Notes: a model not told the origin generated them from the sequence alone. A stretch of DNA of 49,617 nt from Bacillota bacterium (GCA_009711825.1 VEMY01000028.1:1-49617), one strand, 5' to 3'. Shown: positions 39,689-48,762, counted from the stretch's first letter. Made by a program: numbers and translations.

Positions 39689-41503
39689 ATGAATTTGCAA
39701 AAGAGACTGACCCGTGCCGAGGTTCCGGAGCATCTGACCTGGAATCTCAAGGACTTGTTCCCGGACAAAGATGCCTGGGAGCAGGAATTGGCTGCTGTGC
39801 CCGAGGCGATTTCCAGCGTCACTAGATTCAAGGGCCGGTTGGGAGACGGAGCTTCCGAGCTCTTGGCCTGTCTGGAAGCGGCAGAAAAGCTCCAGGTCCG
39901 GTTTTTCCGGGTCATGGGGTATGCATATTTGCTCCAGGCCGGTGACGGCACTGATTCTGACAATCAGGTGGCCATGGGCAAGGCCGCGGCCATGGGCGCT
40001 CGGCTGCAAGCAGAAACTTCGTTTATCCGCTCAGAAGCGTTGGCGCTGCCTGAGGGCACCCTCGAACAGTATCTACAGGCAGAACCCGGTCTCAAGGATT
40101 TTGAGCGGATGCTGGAGCAGATGATTGAGCAAAAGCCCTACACGCTGCATCCCGAAACCGAGAAAGCATTGGCCTCGCTAAGTGAGGTTTTGGACTCGCC
40201 CTCGCTGATTTATAACCGTTCCAAGGCAGCGGATATGAGCTTCGAGCCAATCCTGGATGGTGAAGGAAACAGCCACGAGATGTCCTTCGCTGTCTACGAG
40301 GAAGTGTTCGAGAAGTCACCTGATCCAGTGCTCCGGCGCAATGCCTGGAAATCCTTTAGCGAAGGTTTGAAGAAATATCAGAATACGTACGGCGCCACCT
40401 GGGGTACCGAGGTAAACAAAAAGGTGGTGTTGGCCAAGTTACGGGGCTATAAATCTGCAACTGAGATGATGCTCCACGGCCAGGAGGTTAGTCTAGAAGC
40501 TTACAACAACCTGCATGACATCATTCTTAAGGAACTTGCCCCCCATATGCGCCGTTACGCCAAGCTGCGCAAAGAGGTTCTGGGGCTGGATAAGCTCTAT
40601 TACTGTGATATCGAGGCGCCCCTGGATCCGGATTTCAACCCGCCGGCCGATTTTGACGCCGCTTCTGAGTTGATTCTTAAAGGTTTGGAAGTGCTGGGGA
40701 CGGAGTACACCGACATCATGGCCCAGGGCCTGAAGAACCGCTGGATTGACTTGGCGGACAATGTGGGCAAGTCCACAGGCGCTTTCTGTATGTCTGTGCC
40801 TGAGGCCCATCCCTATATCCTCGTGACCTGGAAGGACAGCATGCGCAACGTTCTGATTCTGGCCCACGAGCTTGGCCACGCCGGCCATGGGGAGCTGTCC
40901 CTGCGCTACCAGCGTCCCAGCAACGCCCGGGGCTCCCTGTTCTTTGTCGAGGCCCCTTCGATAATTAACGAGCTTTTGGTGGGGAATTACATTGCCTCCC
41001 AGTCCGATGATCCGCGCATGCGCCGCTGGTTGAATATGCAGTTCCTGATGACTTATCACCACAACTATGTTCGCCATCTTATCGAGGGCGAGCTTCAACG
41101 CCGCATCTATGTCCTGGCGGAACAGGGTCAGCCGATCACCGCCAACATCCTGAGCAAAGTGCAGGGCGAGATTCTCGACGAATTCTGGGGTGGCGAAGTG
41201 GAGATAGACGAAGGCGCCCGCCTGACCTGGATGCGTCAGCCCCACTACTACATGGGTCTCTATCCCTACAGCTACTCCGCCGGTCTGACCATCGGCACCG
41301 CTGTTGCCAAAGCGATTCGGGAAGAAGGGCAACCGGTTGTGGATAAATGGCTGGATGTCCTTAAGGCAGGTGGCACTAAGCCGCCGGTTGAGTTGGCAAA
41401 GATGGCCGGCGTCGACATGACCAAACCCGATGCAATCCGCACGGCTGTTGCTTATGTTGGCTCGCTAGTGGATGAAGTGGTAGCCAGTTTTAAATCTGAG
41501 TAA
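39689..41503 (+). CDS. pepF: Oligoendopeptidase F-like metallopeptidase (M3B)
   Basis: This 604-residue cytoplasmic peptidase has zinc motif HELGH (H393, E394, H397) within LILAHELGHAGHGELS and the downstream FVEAPSIINELL supplying the third ligand. An N-terminal helical region starts LTRAEVPEHLTWNLKDLFPD, as in PepF relatives. It degrades short peptides. Two adjacent ATGs (39686, 39689) follow GGAGG very closely, and an in-frame TTG at 39695 has the best spacing, so the exact start is uncertain by two or three residues. Length is typical. Confidence 0.93.
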   Translation: MNLQKRLTRAEVPEHLTWNLKDLFPDKDAWEQELAAVPEAISSVTRFKGRLGDGASELLACLEAAEKLQVRFFRVMGYAYLLQAGDGTDSDNQVAMGKAAAMGARLQAETSFIRSEALALPEGTLEQYLQAEPGLKDFERMLEQMIEQKPYTLHPETEKALASLSEVLDSPSLIYNRSKAADMSFEPILDGEGNSHEMSFAVYEEVFEKSPDPVLRRNAWKSFSEGLKKYQNTYGATWGTEVNKKVVLAKLRGYKSATEMMLHGQEVSLEAYNNLHDIILKELAPHMRRYAKLRKEVLGLDKLYYCDIEAPLDPDFNPPADFDAASELILKGLEVLGTEYTDIMAQGLKNRWIDLADNVGKSTGAFCMSVPEAHPYILVTWKDSMRNVLILAHELGHAGHGELSLRYQRPSNARGSLFFVEAPSIINELLVGNYIASQSDDPRMRRWLNMQFLMTYHHNYVRHLIEGELQRRIYVLAEQGQPITANILSKVQGEILDEFWGGEVEIDEGARLTWMRQPHYYMGLYPYSYSAGLTIGTAVAKAIREEGQPVVDKWLDVLKAGGTKPPVELAKMAGVDMTKPDAIRTAVAYVGSLVDEVVASFKSE

Positions 41504-41597
41504 AGCGACTAATTCTTGTTTCCGGCAGTTTATCACCCTGGTATGGTCTTAACTGTACAAACAAGGGCCAGCGTGCTGGGCCTGAAGGAGGGATAGA

Positions 41598-42494
41598 TTG
41601 AGAGTTATTAGTGGCAATCAAGTAATATATGCCCTGGGCGAGGACAAGGCGCCGGTGGCGGAGGTGCAGCCGGGCGAATTGGTTGTGTTTGAGACCATCG
41701 ATGCCTTTGGCAACCAGATTCAGACCGAGAAGGATTTGTTTGAAAGCGCCGACTGGTCGACGGTGAATCCGGCCACCGGGCCTGTGACCGTCAAGGGGGC
41801 GCAGCCGGGTGATGTGCTGGTTGTTGATATCCTGGATATAGAGGTTGCCGATACAGGCGTGATGGTTGCTGTTCCTGGTATGGGAGCGCTGGGCCATATC
41901 ATTCAGGAGTCGGAATCCCGGATACTTAAAATTGAACACGGCTTTGTGCAATTCAACGATGCAATCCGACTGCCGGTGGATCCGATGATTGGTGTTATCG
42001 GGACAGCACCAGCTGACGAACCGGTCCCCACCGGCACCCCCGGGCATCACGGCGGCAATATGGACACCAAGGAGATCAAAAAAGGCGCCCGGCTCTATTT
42101 GCCTGTGTTTAAAGAAGGCGCGCTGCTGGCTATGGGTGATTTCCATGCAGTGATGGGTGACGGCGAAGTCGTGATCTGCGGTGTAGAAGTTGCTGGCCGG
42201 GCGACTGTTCGCATTGACCTGGTAAAAGCAGTCGACTTAGCGACTCCGATTGTGGAGTCCAAAGACCATTGGTTTATTATTGGCACCGGAGCGGACCTGG
42301 ACGCGGCTGCGCGTTACACCCTGGACCAGACCTATAAATTTCTCAATGATAGGCTGCCGCTCACTAAGAATGAAATCTGTATGTTGATGAGTGTGATTGG
42401 CGACTTGCAAATCAGCCAGATAGTTGATCCCCAGATTACCTGCCGTATGGCAATCGCTAAAGTGCACTTGGCCCGATATGGATTAAGATTCTAG
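41598..42494 (+). CDS. Acetamidase/formamidase family protein
   Basis: This 298-residue member of the FmdA/AmdA family hydrolyses short amides such as formamide or acetamide to acid and ammonia. Family landmarks are ADWSTVNPATGPVTVKGAQPGDVLVV, MIGVIGTAPA, TGTPGHHGGNMDTKEI with a metal-type HH, and GALLAMGDFHAVMGDGEV. It starts at the TTG at 41598 behind AAGGAGGG. It lies 94 bases after the peptidase gene and ends with its own terminator. Together with the downstream aminotransferase and permease it suggests amide or amino-nitrogen use. Confidence 0.92.
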   Translation: MRVISGNQVIYALGEDKAPVAEVQPGELVVFETIDAFGNQIQTEKDLFESADWSTVNPATGPVTVKGAQPGDVLVVDILDIEVADTGVMVAVPGMGALGHIIQESESRILKIEHGFVQFNDAIRLPVDPMIGVIGTAPADEPVPTGTPGHHGGNMDTKEIKKGARLYLPVFKEGALLAMGDFHAVMGDGEVVICGVEVAGRATVRIDLVKAVDLATPIVESKDHWFIIGTGADLDAAARYTLDQTYKFLNDRLPLTKNEICMLMSVIGDLQISQIVDPQITCRMAIAKVHLARYGLRF

Positions 42495-42525
42495 TTAGTG
42501 CTAACTGGAACTGAAAGACCTTCTT

Positions 42526-42555
42526 TCCCTCAAACAGAGTTTGGGGGATTTTTTT
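42526..42555 (+). terminator. Intrinsic terminator
   Basis: TCCCTCAAAC pairs with GTTTGGGGGA (10 bp, one G-U) around AGA, followed by TTTTTTT. Confidence 0.88.
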
Positions 42556-42685
42556 GTACTTAAAAAGGGTTGTACAAATTTCCCCTTGCAAAGAGTCATT
42601 ATTGAGCATTTTTTGCATAGGGATTGAATAGGCATTTAGCGCACCGAAATAAATCACTATTTTCGGGAGAAAGGATGATTGCAGC

Positions 42686-43831
42686 GTGAACAACAAAAAG
42701 TTGGTGATGATTCCAGGACCGACTCCGGTTGTAAGGTCAATTCAGGATCAAATGGGCCGCGAAACCACTGCTTTTGGCGACCCCAGCTTCGTCAAGGACT
42801 TTAAGGAGCTACTGGTCGACCTCAAGGGGCTGTGGCAGACAGTAGGGGAAGTATTTGTTGTTGCCGGGACCGGCACTATGGCAATGGAAATGGCCATCGC
42901 CAACACCCTCAAGCGGGGAGACAATGTGTTAATTGTCAGCCATGGTTTCTTTGGCGATCGTTTCATCGATCTCTGCGAGCGCAAAGGGTTGAATGTAGAT
43001 GTTCTCGCCAGCGAGTGGGGGACCGCCGTACCTGTGGAAGAGATTGAGAACAAGTTGAAAGAAAAGCCATACCAGGCCCTGACAGCTACCCATGTGGACA
43101 CCTCCACCGGTGTCAGTGCTCCTATCAAAGAGATCGGCGAGATGATGCAACAGTTTGAAGACACTCTTTACATCGTTGACGGCGTTTGCGCTACCGCCGG
43201 GGAAGAGGAATATGTCGATCCGATGAATATCGACGTTTTGCTCACGGGCACACAAAAGGCCTTTGGTGTTGCCCCTGGTCTAGGGATACTCTGGGCGGGC
43301 CCCCGGGCAATGGCCCGAAGAAGCACATTGGGGTTGATTCCTGAGTTTTACGTCGACTTTGACAAGTGGCTGCCGATCATGAACGACCCGACAAAGTATT
43401 TTGCTACCCCGGCCGTTAACCTAGTCTGGGCGCTCAAAGAGTCGGTGGCGATTATCAAGGAGGAAGGTTTGGAAAACCGATATGCAAGGCATCGACGTGC
43501 GGGCCGGGCGATGCAGGCCGCCCTGGAAACCTTGGGCTTAAAAGTGCTCGCTGAAGAGAATTGCCGGGCTGTTACACTCTCCAATTTAATCTACCCTGAG
43601 GGTGTCAGTGACGTCGAGTTCAGAAAGTCTCTTTATGCTGACGGAATCATCGTCGCCGGCGGCCTGGGGGCCTATGCCGGCAGGATGTTCAGGTTAGGCC
43701 ATATGGGCAATATCGATATGCATGATTTGGTGGCGGTAATTGCCGGTATCGAGCGGGCACTGTTTAAGGCCGGGCAGAAGCTGGAGCTTGGCAGCGGTGT
43801 GGGCGTCTTGATGAAGGAGCTGTTAACTTAA
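42686..43831 (+). CDS. Class V aminotransferase (alanine/serine-glyoxylate type)
   Basis: This 381-residue PLP enzyme of the alanine-glyoxylate/serine-glyoxylate/ureidoglycine-glyoxylate group has an N-terminal MIPGPTPV, the cofactor loop VVAGTGTMAMEMAI, a VDGVCATAGEE aspartate and the PLP lysine K191 in LLTGTQKAFG. The C-terminal small domain has GGLGAYAGRMFRLGHMGN. The start is a GTG at 42686, with AAAGGATG upstream. The cupin and GntP-type permease genes follow in the same direction with short gaps. The exact amino donor cannot be told from sequence. Confidence 0.92.
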   Translation: MNNKKLVMIPGPTPVVRSIQDQMGRETTAFGDPSFVKDFKELLVDLKGLWQTVGEVFVVAGTGTMAMEMAIANTLKRGDNVLIVSHGFFGDRFIDLCERKGLNVDVLASEWGTAVPVEEIENKLKEKPYQALTATHVDTSTGVSAPIKEIGEMMQQFEDTLYIVDGVCATAGEEEYVDPMNIDVLLTGTQKAFGVAPGLGILWAGPRAMARRSTLGLIPEFYVDFDKWLPIMNDPTKYFATPAVNLVWALKESVAIIKEEGLENRYARHRRAGRAMQAALETLGLKVLAEENCRAVTLSNLIYPEGVSDVEFRKSLYADGIIVAGGLGAYAGRMFRLGHMGNIDMHDLVAVIAGIERALFKAGQKLELGSGVGVLMKELLT

Positions 43832-43840
43832 CAGCTCCTT
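43814..43840 (+). repeat. Inverted repeat across the aminotransferase stop codon
   Basis: AAGGAGCTGTTAA and TTAACAGCTCCTT (13 bp) face each other with a one-base centre. The left arm codes for the last residues. No T run follows, so full termination is doubtful; it may be an attenuator or an mRNA-processing hairpin. Confidence 0.75.
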
Positions 43841-43868
43841 CGGATAAATTTGGTCAAGGAGGACTTGT

Positions 43869-44228
43869 ATGATCACGAGAGCAGAGAAGTTGAAAGTTGA
43901 TGTGCACCCGCAATTTCTGGGAGGTAAAGGAACGTTAACCAATATTCATTTTCTGGACAAGGAGAACGCGGCCGGTAGCGGCAGGCTTTTCGCCAAGAGC
44001 ATATTGCCCCCGGGAAGCTCCATTGGTTATCACACCCACGAAGGAGATTTTGAGGTCTATTACATTCTTGCCGGTAAGGCGCTGGTGAATGACAACGGTG
44101 AGGAACATACTTTGGAGCCGGGAGACGCGATTCTAACCAAGAACGGCTGTGGCCACTCGATTGAGAATGTCGGGGATACAGATCTGGAATATATTGCTCT
44201 GATTCTCTACGACAAGGAAAGCTGTTAG
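43869..44228 (+). CDS. Cupin-domain protein
   Basis: This 119-residue single-domain cupin carries metal-binding residues H55, H57 and E62 (GYHTHEGDFEVYYILAGKA) and H96 in the second motif (CGHSIENVGD). Such proteins can be isomerases, lyases or small-molecule sensors. It has AAGGAGGA before the ATG. Its position between the aminotransferase and the permease suggests it acts on the same substrate, but no specific reaction can be assigned. Confidence 0.9.
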   Translation: MITRAEKLKVDVHPQFLGGKGTLTNIHFLDKENAAGSGRLFAKSILPPGSSIGYHTHEGDFEVYYILAGKALVNDNGEEHTLEPGDAILTKNGCGHSIENVGDTDLEYIALILYDKESC

Positions 44229-44322
44229 CTTCTGCAGTGAGTATGAGAGCAGGGGGTGAGAAATGAGCCATGTACTGAGTATTAGTAGTCAGCGAGAGTA
44301 CATTTCTAAGGAGGATTAACGA

Positions 44323-45681
44323 GTGGAAGCAGGTTTGGGTTCATTAATTGTTATGGTGCTTAGCATCTTCGCTTTGGTTTTTATGATTATGAAACTCAAG
44401 GTTCACCCGGTATTTGCCTTGGTCTTGGTGGCAATCCTTGCAGCTTTGGGGTTCCGGTTTCCAATTGAAGAGGTATTTCCAACTGTAACAAGCGGTTTTG
44501 GCAGTACAATTGGGAATATCGGGATTGTGATTGTTCTTGGGTGTACCATCGGAGTAATTTTGGAGGAGACAGGCGGCGCCCTGGTCCTTGCCAACTCAGT
44601 TCTTAAGTTTGTTGGCAGGAAACGGTCCAAGCTGGCCATGGGCCTGACCGGTTATCTGGTTTCAATTCCGGTATTCAGTGACTCAGCGATTGTCATTATG
44701 TCGCCTGTAGCTAGGGCACTTTCCGCCCGGGGTGGCATACCGCTGGTGGCGCTCCTGGGTGCGTTAAACGCTGGAATTATGGCCACCCATACCATGGTGC
44801 CGCCGACACCCGGCCCGATTGCAGCAGCCGGCACTTTGGGGGCAGACTTGGGGTTTCTGATTGTTTTGGGCCTTATTTCATCAGCTGCTTATACAGCGGC
44901 AGGCACCCTCTGGTGCAGCAGCAGGTATATGGTGAGCAAGTATCCGGATTTGGCCCAAGTGGCCAATGTAGAAACAGCTACCGATGAAGATTTGTCTCTG
45001 GGGAATGCCGATGAGCTTCCCAGCGCATTTTTGGCCTTCGCCAGCATTCTGGTGCCGGTTCTCTTGATTTGTGTCGCTTCTTTCAGTTCGTTATTCTTGG
45101 ATGAAGGCGCGGCTATCCTGCCCTATTTGAACTTTATCGGACATCCGATTTTTGCTCTGTTTATTGGTGTTATCCTTAGCTTAATGATGGGCGGCGCCCA
45201 GTGGAGTTGGGCCCAGTGCTATAAGTGGTTCAGCACTTCCGTGGAGAAGTCTGGCTTCATCATTCTTGCCACTGGTGCTGCCGGTGCGTTTGGAGCAGTT
45301 TTACGTGCGTCCGGCGTGGGTACTTATCTGGGTGAATTAATCGCCCAGACTGCTCTGCCTGCAGTATTCATTCCGTTCCTTATTTCTTTGATGCTCTCGG
45401 TTGCCAACGGCTCGGCAACGGTCTCACTGTTGACCGGCTCGGCGATTGTGCTGCCGTTGATGCCGGCCCTGGGACTTTCACCAGTCATTGCGACCTTGGC
45501 AGTTGCGGCCGGTTCATCTTTCTTCTACCATGCCAACGCCAGCCATTTCTGGGTTGTCCTCAAGGCCAACGGCGACCTGCCGATGAAGCAGGGTCTGGAG
45601 CTGGTCTCGGTGGGAACCGCCATCGGCAGCCTGGCGGCCATGGCGGTTGTCTGGGCGATGTCTCTGTTTATCTTCGTCTAA
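44323..45681 (+). CDS. GntP-family permease
   Basis: This 452-residue membrane protein has about 12 helices and a strong GntP-family pattern: VHPVFALVLVAILAALGF, then IGVILEETGGALVLANSVLK, and MVPPTPGPIAAAGTLGADLG, with a late SFFYHANASHFWVVLKANGDL. The family imports gluconate or related hydroxy acids and, in some members, amino acids such as D-serine, with protons. The GTG at 44323 has AAGGAGGA 6 bases upstream. Given its neighbours, glycerate, a related hydroxy acid or an amino acid are candidate substrates; this is inferred. Confidence 0.92.
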   Translation: MEAGLGSLIVMVLSIFALVFMIMKLKVHPVFALVLVAILAALGFRFPIEEVFPTVTSGFGSTIGNIGIVIVLGCTIGVILEETGGALVLANSVLKFVGRKRSKLAMGLTGYLVSIPVFSDSAIVIMSPVARALSARGGIPLVALLGALNAGIMATHTMVPPTPGPIAAAGTLGADLGFLIVLGLISSAAYTAAGTLWCSSRYMVSKYPDLAQVANVETATDEDLSLGNADELPSAFLAFASILVPVLLICVASFSSLFLDEGAAILPYLNFIGHPIFALFIGVILSLMMGGAQWSWAQCYKWFSTSVEKSGFIILATGAAGAFGAVLRASGVGTYLGELIAQTALPAVFIPFLISLMLSVANGSATVSLLTGSAIVLPLMPALGLSPVIATLAVAAGSSFFYHANASHFWVVLKANGDLPMKQGLELVSVGTAIGSLAAMAVVWAMSLFIFV

Positions 45682-45694
45682 AATTGTAGAAAGG

Positions 45695-45731
45695 CAAGGG
45701 GCTGTCTGGCGACAACCCCTTGTTCGTTTTG
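45695..45731 (+). terminator. Intrinsic terminator after the permease
   Basis: CAAGGGGCTGTC pairs with GACAACCCCTTG with one mismatch around TGGC, followed by TTCGTTTT. Confidence 0.75.
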
Positions 45732-45768
45732 GAGGTAGCCGTTAAGATTGACATGAGGAGGGGTTTTT

Positions 45769-46446
45769 ATGCGCAAATCTAAACTGATACTTATAGATGG
45801 CATCACCGGTTCCGGGAAGTCCACCACCGGACGCTTCCTGGCGGAACAACTGAAGGCCAATAATATCGCCCATCGCTTATATGAGGAAGAAGAACCGGGG
45901 CACCCCCTGAATTACACCGCAGCCGATATCGAAGAACTAGGCCCGGAGGAGGTGGAGAACTTTATCATCGCCATGCCGCCGTTATGGCAAAGGTTTGTCC
46001 ACTCGGCTCTGGATTCGGATGAGGTGTTCATTATCGAAAGCTATATCTTTCAGGACACGATTCGGATATTGTTCCAAAATAATGTGGCCCGGGAGCGCAT
46101 TTTCGCCTTTGCTCATCGTCAGCTGGAGATTATTCGACCTATGAACCCGGTATTAATCTGGCTTTGGACCCGGGATGTCAACCAGTCAATCCGCAGGATC
46201 TGGGCGACCCGGGGCGAGCAATGGAAGCAGTGGTTTATTCGGGTGGACACGGCTACGCCCTATGCACTTGCTAATCACCTTCAGGGGGAAGAGGGCGCTA
46301 TCACTCTCTGGGAGCATTACCAGGATTTGACCAAAGAGCTGTTTGATTCCTATGATATTGCCAGACTGGCGGTAGAGGTTTCTCCGGAGGCCTGGGAGCG
46401 TAACCAGGAAGAGATTATACGGTTTCTGGGTTTGTCAGAAATATAA
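45769..46446 (+). CDS. P-loop nucleoside/nucleotide kinase-like protein
   Basis: This 225-residue protein has a Walker A loop GITGSGKST (residues 11-19), then EEEEPGHPL and a strand-turn FIIESYIFQD, reminiscent of thymidylate/deoxynucleoside kinases. The rest is helical, with RPMNPVLIWLWTRDVNQSIRRIW. It lacks a clear family-specific lid motif, so the substrate is open. It stands alone between two terminator-like hairpins, with GAGGAGGGG before the ATG. Confidence 0.72.
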   Translation: MRKSKLILIDGITGSGKSTTGRFLAEQLKANNIAHRLYEEEEPGHPLNYTAADIEELGPEEVENFIIAMPPLWQRFVHSALDSDEVFIIESYIFQDTIRILFQNNVARERIFAFAHRQLEIIRPMNPVLIWLWTRDVNQSIRRIWATRGEQWKQWFIRVDTATPYALANHLQGEEGAITLWEHYQDLTKELFDSYDIARLAVEVSPEAWERNQEEIIRFLGLSEI

Positions 46447-46455
46447 TAATGTCAG

Positions 46456-46480
46456 TATGGCCGGCTAAGGCTGGTCATAT
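46456..46480 (+). terminator. Weak terminator-like hairpin
   Basis: ATGGCCGGC pairs with GCTGGTCAT (9 bp with two G-U pairs) around TAAG, then ATTTTG. Confidence 0.45.
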
Positions 46481-46520
46481 TTTGTATGGAAGTAACTTGG
46501 TACATTTGCGCTGCAGAAAA

Positions 46521-46574
46521 ATGACAAGCTTGTCATGTGACAAGGTTGTCATTTCTCTGCGCCTGTGATAATAT
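46521..46574 (+). promoter_or_regulatory. Tandem operators and promoter of the TetR-ABC operon
   Basis: ATGACAAGCTTGTCAT (46521-46536) is a perfect 16-bp palindrome. It is directly followed by GTGACAAGGTTGTCAT (46537-46552), a second copy with small changes. The latter contains a -35-like TTGTCA (46546-46551), 17 bases before TAATAT (46569-46574). The TetR gene starts at 46596, so autoregulation is predicted. Confidence 0.8.
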
Positions 46575-46595
46575 ACCAATAAAGGAGGTGACAGA

Positions 46596-47198
46596 GTGCC
46601 AACAGACACGTTCTATAACCTGGATGCGGTAAAAAAACAAAGCATATTTGATGCCGCAGTCAGTGAGTTTGCCGCTCGTCGCTTCAGTGAAGCTTCCATC
46701 AATCAAATAGTTAGAGATGCCGGCATTTCTCGGGGCAGTTTCTATCAGTATTTCGACGGCAAGGAAGATCTTTATCTGTACGTTTTGGGTGAAATCGGTA
46801 AAGAGAAGATGAGTTTTGCGTTTCCCGAGCAGACGCCTGAAGATGCCGACTTTTATACTGCTTACATTAAAATGGTCAAGAACATTTTAGCCTGGGCCCG
46901 GGAAAGACCGCTATTTTATAAGATTGGTGCTCTAATGGAGAAAGATGATAGTGCTTTCATAGCTAGGCTCCAGGCCCGGGTGCCCGATGCCTGGAGCAAC
47001 TTCCGGCAGTTAATTGAGCGGGATAAGGAATTAGGCCGGATTCGCCGGGATGTAGACAGCGATTTAATGATTCATATGCTCATTGCTCTGAACATGTATT
47101 TTCTCCGTGATTTTTACGAGACTGGCGATGAAGAGACCATGCTCCGGCAGGTGGAAGATCTGCTAAAAATTATCTGGGGAGGGATTGCAAATGTTTAA
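46596..47198 (+). CDS. TetR/AcrR family regulator of the ABC operon
   Basis: This 200-residue protein has a TetR helix-turn-helix (RFSEASINQIVRDAGISRGSFYQYFDGKEDLYLYV) and a helical ligand domain. It starts at the GTG at 46596 behind AAAGGAGGTG and overlaps the ATPase gene by 8 bases. It probably binds the two palindromes just upstream and controls the whole four-gene operon. The natural ligand is unknown; export of a drug-like or lipid compound is the usual setting. Confidence 0.93.
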   Translation: MPTDTFYNLDAVKKQSIFDAAVSEFAARRFSEASINQIVRDAGISRGSFYQYFDGKEDLYLYVLGEIGKEKMSFAFPEQTPEDADFYTAYIKMVKNILAWARERPLFYKIGALMEKDDSAFIARLQARVPDAWSNFRQLIERDKELGRIRRDVDSDLMIHMLIALNMYFLRDFYETGDEETMLRQVEDLLKIIWGGIANV

Positions 47199-48042
47199 GG
47201 TCAGCGATTTAAAGTTTAGGTATCCCAAGAACGAGGAGTATGCGGTCAACGGAATTGATTTTGAGATTAAGGAAGGAGAGATTTTTGGCTTCCTTGGGCC
47301 CAGCGGCGCTGGCAAGAGTACGACGCAAAAACTGCTGATCAAGCTGCTCAAGGATTTTGAGGGGGAGGTGCTCTATCAGGGTAAGCCCCTGGCAGAGTAT
47401 GGAGACGATTTCTACCAGGACATCGGTGTCTCCTTTGAAATGCCCATTTCTTTTTCCAAACTTACGGCCATGGAAAACCTGGAATTCTTTAAACGCCTGT
47501 ATAAGAGTACCGATGACGTCGAGCCGCTTCTAAAGCGGGTTGGCTTGTGGGACAGCCGCAACAAAAAGGCAGGCGAGTATTCCAAGGGGATGAAGATTCG
47601 CCTGAACTTTGTGCGGGCGCTCCTTAACAACCCAAAGATGTTGTTCCTGGATGAGCCGACCAACGGCATTGACCCTGTAAACGGCCGGATTATGAAGGAC
47701 ATGATCCGTGAATTCCGGGAGCAGGGCGGGACGGTCTTCCTTACCAGTCATATTATGAGCGATGTGGATGAGCTTTGTGACCGGGTGGCGTTCATTGCTG
47801 ACGGGAAGTTGCGGGAAGAAGATTCCCCTCGAAATCTCAAGCTCAAATATGGCAAACGCACTGTCAAGGTGGAATACCGGGAGAATGGCGATGTGGTGGC
47901 CAAGGAGTTTACCATGGACGAAATTAAAGAGCCCGCGTTTTGCGAGCTTTTACGCACCAAGGACATTGAGACATTGCATAGTGGTGAAACCACTTTGGAG
48001 GATATCTTCATTAAGGTAACCGGGGTTGCGCTCCATGAGTAG
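47191..48042 (+). CDS. ABC transporter ATP-binding protein (drug/lipid exporter type)
   Basis: This 283-residue ATPase has Walker A GPSGAGKST (residues 36-44), a signature reading YSKGMKIRL (130-138) instead of LSGGQ, Walker B MLFLDEPTNGIDP, and switch histidine LTSHIMSD. A C-terminal extension of about 70 residues is typical of the two-permease exporters. The ATG at 47191 lies within the end of the TetR gene, with GGGAGGG upstream. It pairs with the two membrane proteins that follow. Confidence 0.92.
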   Translation: MFKVSDLKFRYPKNEEYAVNGIDFEIKEGEIFGFLGPSGAGKSTTQKLLIKLLKDFEGEVLYQGKPLAEYGDDFYQDIGVSFEMPISFSKLTAMENLEFFKRLYKSTDDVEPLLKRVGLWDSRNKKAGEYSKGMKIRLNFVRALLNNPKMLFLDEPTNGIDPVNGRIMKDMIREFREQGGTVFLTSHIMSDVDELCDRVAFIADGKLREEDSPRNLKLKYGKRTVKVEYRENGDVVAKEFTMDEIKEPAFCELLRTKDIETLHSGETTLEDIFIKVTGVALHE

Positions 48043-48760
48043 GCTAGGATTTCTGGTCAAGGGGGAACTGGATCGGCTGAACAAATACAATCTGTTCACC
48101 GCCACCTCCGTGGTATTGCTGATATGGATCGGTTTGGCATGGTTGTTAGACGTCGATGAGCTGATGATGTTTATCCCAATTATTCTGCTCATGGACACGA
48201 CGATGATGACGATTGTCTTGGTTGGTGCAACTATGTTCTATGAGAAAAAAGAGCATACCGTTAACTCGATTCTGGTCTCGCCGGTGCGGGAAGATGAATA
48301 TCTGATTTCGAAAGTTATCGTCAACATAATCAATTCAATGATTACCCTGATTGCTCTGTCAATAGCAGTGTACTTTATGAAGGACGTAACGTTTAACTAT
48401 TTGCTGGCAACAGGCGCAGTGGTGGTAATCACTGCGGTGCACACAGTGATTGGTATATGGCTCACTTACTACGCCAAAAAATTCTCATCCATGCTAGTGA
48501 ACTATATCATCTATATATTTGCTTTTCTTGTCCCGACAGTTTTGGCGATGTTGGAAGTAATTGGCGAACAGGCTGCTAATTTCCTGATAATTTTGCCGCC
48601 GGACGCTTCTTTGACCCTGCTCAATGCTATTTTCAACGATGTGGAACCCTGGCGGGTGATTTTCGGTTTTGCTTACCTATTGGCTTTGACGGTGATAATC
48701 TATAAGTTTGTTGTCAAGCCGAAGCTCAACGATTACGCTATGCGGGAAACGGGGGTATAA
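48035..48760 (+). CDS. ABC transporter permease subunit 1
   Basis: This 241-residue protein has six membrane helices in the ABC-2 pattern, with the conserved element ATMFYEKKEHTVNSILVSPV after helix 2. The ATG at 48035 overlaps the ATPase stop by 8 bases, so translation is coupled. It and the next gene form the membrane heterodimer driven by the preceding ATPase. Confidence 0.9.
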   Translation: MSRLGFLVKGELDRLNKYNLFTATSVVLLIWIGLAWLLDVDELMMFIPIILLMDTTMMTIVLVGATMFYEKKEHTVNSILVSPVREDEYLISKVIVNIINSMITLIALSIAVYFMKDVTFNYLLATGAVVVITAVHTVIGIWLTYYAKKFSSMLVNYIIYIFAFLVPTVLAMLEVIGEQAANFLIILPPDASLTLLNAIFNDVEPWRVIFGFAYLLALTVIIYKFVVKPKLNDYAMRETGV

Positions 48761-48762
48761 AC

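Noticed and set aside
40493-41332. 279-residue minus-strand ORF inside the peptidase gene
   Set aside because: It lies opposite intact M3 motifs and has no ribosome binding site or recognisable domain.
41490-42146. Minus-strand ORF opposite the acetamidase
   Set aside because: Composition typical of an antisense shadow; the plus-strand gene is complete.
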